Source: Betaproteobacteria bacterium (GTDB lineage: Bacteria > Pseudomonadota > Gammaproteobacteria > Burkholderiales > SG8-41). Taken from it: a stretch of DNA of 16,706 bases. The notes under the pieces are model-generated. The model worked only from the letters and a program-made list of their open reading frames with translations, was not told the origin of the DNA and did no database searches. Every line of letters begins with the position of its first letter. Positions within the stretch are counted from its first letter, which is position 1. The translations under genes were made by a program, and so were the position numbers. Location of the stretch: positions 1 to 16,706 of the forward strand of contig JACOVL010000134.1 in NCBI GenBank assembly GCA_016177355.1, written 5' to 3'. Below are positions 14,847-16,706 of the stretch, one piece after another.

Positions 14847-15199
14847 ACAAGCGCGGCGAACCTGCGGAGAGCCTCGCAGCCGCGTTCCTCGAAGGCCGGG
14901 GACTGAGGGTTCTGGCGCGCAACTACCGGTGCCGGTTCGGCGAGCTGGATCTCATCGCCGAGCACCGCGATACGCTGGTCTTCGTCGAGGTGCGCGCGCG
15001 CCGCTCGGAGGCTTTCGGCGGCGCGGCCGGGAGCATCACCAGGGCGAAACGGCGCCGGCTCCTCGCCACCGCGCGGCACTACCTCGCGCGCTCGGGCCTG
15101 CGGCGGCCGTGCCGTTTCGACGTGGTGTTGCTGCGCGGCGACGGCCCCGCGATCGAGTGGATCGAGAATGCGTTTGGTGAAGAAGGCGGCCGCCGGTAG
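14843..15199 (+). CDS. yraN: YraN, UPF0102 family (endonuclease-like fold)
   Basis: 118 aa. UPF0102 proteins have a Holliday-junction-resolvase-like fold and no firmly settled role. Seen: GEPAESLAAAFLEGRGLRVLARN at the N terminus, then FGELDLIAE (32-40) and FVEVRAR (47-53). These supply the E, D and E-x-K-like residues of the fold; the usual lysine is Arg51 here. The ATG at 14843 overlaps the upstream stop (ATGA). In E. coli yraN likewise sits between lpoA and diaA, matching this order. Confidence 0.92.
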   Translation: MNKRGEPAESLAAAFLEGRGLRVLARNYRCRFGELDLIAEHRDTLVFVEVRARRSEAFGGAAGSITRAKRRRLLATARHYLARSGLRRPCRFDVVLLRGDGPAIEWIENAFGEEGGRR

Positions 15200-15202
15200 A
15201 AT
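15174..15202 (+). promoter_or_regulatory. Weak candidate promoter before gmhA
   Basis: TTGGTG (15174-15179), a 17-bp spacer and TAGAAT (15197-15202), overlapping the yraN stop. The start would be near 15209, 24 nt before the gmhA GTG. Only the -10 is convincing. Confidence 0.3.
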
Positions 15203-15232
15203 AGCGGCGGGCATTCAACGGCTTCCCGCAAC

Positions 15233-15823
15233 GTGGACCTCATCACGCGCATCAGCGAGAACTTTTCCGAGAGCGCGCATCTCAAACTGCAGGCGATGGA
15301 TGCGCTCGCCGGGCCGATCGCGGCGGCGGCCGAGCGCATGGTGCGGTGCCTGAAGGGCGATCGCAAGATACTGAGCTGCGGCAACGGCGGCTCCGCCGCC
15401 GATTCGCAGCACTTCGCGGCGGAGATGTTGAACCGGTTCGAGATGGAGCGGCCGGGGCTGGCGGCGCTGGCGTTGACGACCGACACTTCGACCCTTACCT
15501 CGATTGCCAACGACTACGATTTCGACCAGGTGTTCTCCAAACAGGTGCGCGCGCTCGGCCACGCCGGCGACCTGCTGCTTGCGATCTCCACCAGCGGCAA
15601 CTCGCGCAACGTGGTCGCCGCGGCGCAGGCCGCGCACGAAGCCCAGATGGGCGTGGTCGCGCTCACCGGGCGCAACGGCGGCAGGCTCGCCGAGGTCCTG
15701 CTGCCCGCCGACATCCACATCTGCGTGCCGGCGCAAAGCACGGCCCGCATCCAGGAAGTGCACCTGCTGACGCTGCACTGCCTGTGCGACGCGATCGATT
15801 GTCTATTAATGGGAGTCGAATGA
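15233..15823 (+). CDS. gmhA: Phosphoheptose isomerase GmhA (SIS domain)
   Basis: Converts sedoheptulose 7-phosphate to D-glycero-D-manno-heptose 7-phosphate, the first step of LPS core heptose synthesis; cytoplasmic. 196 aa, one SIS domain: ILSCGNGGSAADSQHF (46-61) and LLAISTSGNSRNVV (115-128). Synteny alone would suggest the DnaA-binding protein DiaA, which overall it resembles. However, residues matching the GmhA metal and catalytic set are all present (H60, E64, Q174, H182). E. coli DiaA, as I recall it, has Ser and Asn at the second and fourth positions. The downstream heptose adenylyltransferase supports GmhA. GTG 15233 is the start; no strong Shine-Dalgarno is visible. The stop overlaps the next gene (ATGA). 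Confidence 0.9.
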   Translation: MDLITRISENFSESAHLKLQAMDALAGPIAAAAERMVRCLKGDRKILSCGNGGSAADSQHFAAEMLNRFEMERPGLAALALTTDTSTLTSIANDYDFDQVFSKQVRALGHAGDLLLAISTSGNSRNVVAAAQAAHEAQMGVVALTGRNGGRLAEVLLPADIHICVPAQSTARIQEVHLLTLHCLCDAIDCLLMGVE

Positions 15824-16389
15824 TGAGATACGCGATATGGCTGCTGCTGGCGGGGCTGCCCCTGATCCAGGGTTGCGCACCGGTGGTGCTGGGGGGCGCC
15901 GCCGCCACCGGCGTGATGGTGGTGGAGGACCGCCGCACCGTCGGCACCATCACCGAGGACCAGGGTATCGAGTTCAAGACTTCCAGCCGCATCGGCGAGC
16001 GCTTCAAGGACGGTTTGCACGTCAACGTGACCAGCTTCAACCGCTCGGTGCTGCTCACCGGCGAGGTGCCCGACGCCGCCACGAAGTCCGAAGCCGAGCG
16101 CATCGCGCGCGGCGTGGAAAACGTGCGCGGCGTCTATAACGAGCTCGCGGTCGCCGGCGTGAGTTCGTACACCACCCGCACCAACGATGCGATCCTCACC
16201 TCCAAGGTGAAGGCGCGCTTCGTGGACGCCCAGAAGTTCAACGCGCTGCACGTCAAGGTGGTCACCGAGAACAGCGTGGTCTACCTGCTGGGGCTCGTGA
16301 AGAGGCAGGAAGCCGCCGACGCCACCGAGGTCGCCCGCACCACCAGCGGCGTGCAGAAGGTGGTGCGGGTGTTCGAATACCTGGATTAG
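15820..16389 (+). CDS. dolP: DolP-like outer-membrane lipoprotein with two BON domains
   Basis: 189 aa. A lipoprotein signal peptide ends in LIQGC, with Cys19 the lipidated residue. A small-residue linker and the motif RRTVGT follow, as in E. coli DolP (YraP). Two BON domains come next: about 47-113 (FKDGLHVNVTSFNRSVLLTGEV) and 124-189 (ILTSKVKARF, HVKVVTENSVVYLLGLV). DolP binds anionic phospholipids at the division site and supports outer-membrane integrity. The ATG at 15820 overlaps the gmhA stop, with GGGAG 4 nt upstream. ATG 15823 is an equal alternative. The longer upstream frame is a shadow of gmhA. An inverted repeat lies between this gene and the next. Confidence 0.92.
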   Translation: MMRYAIWLLLAGLPLIQGCAPVVLGGAAATGVMVVEDRRTVGTITEDQGIEFKTSSRIGERFKDGLHVNVTSFNRSVLLTGEVPDAATKSEAERIARGVENVRGVYNELAVAGVSSYTTRTNDAILTSKVKARFVDAQKFNALHVKVVTENSVVYLLGLVKRQEAADATEVARTTSGVQKVVRVFEYLD

Positions 16390-16410
16390 AACCACCACGG
16401 GCAATAAAGG

Positions 16411-16483
16411 AACCGCCGATTAACGCAGATTTAAAAGCTGATTTGCGGAAACTATCGGCGTTCGTCGGCGTTCATCTGCGGTT
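16411..16483 (+). repeat. Imperfect inverted repeat with 10-nt periodic arms, copy 2
   Basis: Related to the repeat at 2422-2501. The outer ends AACCGC (16411-16416) and GCGGTT (16478-16483) pair. The left arm has units CCGCCGAT and CGCAGAT; the right arm has ATCGGCG, GTCGGCG and ATCTGCG. The variable base in each unit is again mismatched with its partner (C/T in the outer pair, A/G in the inner). The centre (about 16431-16453) is diverged. The repeat starts 21 nt after the dolP stop and ends 6 nt before the next ATG. Confidence 0.82.
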
Positions 16484-16489
16484 TCAATA

Positions 16490-16706
16490 ATGGGCTCCGC
16501 GCCCGCATTCGAAGCTAAGATCTGCCCGCCGGGCAAGCTGGCGGCGCGGGTGAAATCGCTGAAGCGCCCTCTCGTGTTCACCAACGGCGTGTTCGACCTC
16601 CTGCACCGCGGGCACGTCACCTATCTCGCGCAGGCGCGCGCGCTCGGCGCGAGCCTCATCGTCGCCGTCAACGCCGACGCCTCGGCCAGGACGCTCGGCA
16701 AGGGGG
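16490..16706 (+). CDS. rfaE2: D-glycero-beta-D-manno-heptose 1-phosphate adenylyltransferase, N-terminal part
   Basis: Transfers AMP to heptose 1-phosphate to give ADP-heptose, the donor for LPS core synthesis. Only 72 codons lie in the window. Seen: a short leader, then VFTNGVFDLLHRGHVTYL (29-46), including the HxGH nucleotide-binding motif of the cytidylyltransferase fold (39-42), and AVNADASARTLGKG. It starts directly with the nucleotidyltransferase domain and has no sugar-kinase domain ahead of it. It is therefore the split form (RfaE2/HldC-like) rather than full E. coli HldE. No Shine-Dalgarno precedes the ATG; the inverted repeat ends 6 nt upstream. It follows gmhA and dolP on the same strand. 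Confidence 0.93.
   Translation, partial: MGSAPAFEAKICPPGKLAARVKSLKRPLVFTNGVFDLLHRGHVTYLAQARALGASLIVAVNADASARTLGKG

Overview
The window is high-GC chromosomal DNA, densely coding, with GTG starts used freely. The proteins (meso-DAP-type MurE, FtsL/FtsI/FtsW, a DolP-type BON lipoprotein, heptose-synthesis enzymes) indicate a Gram-negative proteobacterium. The arrangement, with the dcw cluster next to rnpB and an rsmI | lpoA-yraN-gmhA-dolP block, points to a betaproteobacterium. I cannot name the genus from sequence alone.

Region 1 (1-9952, minus strand) is a division and cell-wall (dcw) operon read right to left: mraZ, rsmH, ftsL, ftsI, murE, murF, mraY, murD, ftsW (cut by the window edge). 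A sigma70-like promoter and four 10-bp-spaced MraZ boxes precede mraZ. Almost every junction is a 1- to 10-nt overlap. The one real gap, 96 bp between mraY and murD, is filled almost entirely by an imperfect inverted repeat. The products make UDP-MurNAc-pentapeptide (MurE, MurF, MurD), attach it to lipid (MraY) and polymerise and cross-link septal peptidoglycan (FtsW, FtsI, FtsL).

Region 2 (about 9953-10700) is non-protein-coding: an AT-rich spacer, a rho-independent terminator and the RNase P RNA gene on the minus strand. The RNase P RNA has an unusually long P12-type arm.

Region 3 (10703-13805) holds a small plus-strand two-helix membrane protein facing a minus-strand set rsmI, pyrC, chaC (16S rRNA methylation, pyrimidine synthesis, glutathione breakdown).

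Region 4 (13785-16706, plus strand) is the counterpart of the E. coli yraM-yraN-yraO-yraP block: an LpoA-like PBP activator, YraN, a phosphoheptose isomerase (GmhA by its catalytic residues, not DiaA), a DolP-like lipoprotein, then the start of a heptose-1-phosphate adenylyltransferase. The 5' ends of rsmI and the lpoA-like gene overlap head to head, and their candidate promoters lie inside each other's coding sequence.

Most of the window is conserved core genome. The less ordinary signals are two copies of a hairpin repeat with 10-nt internal periodicity and systematic mismatches, each just before a start codon that lacks a Shine-Dalgarno; a 7-mer tandem repeat embedded in murE; a hairpin that sequesters the rsmH start codon; the interlocked rsmI/lpoA promoters; and the extended rnpB arm.
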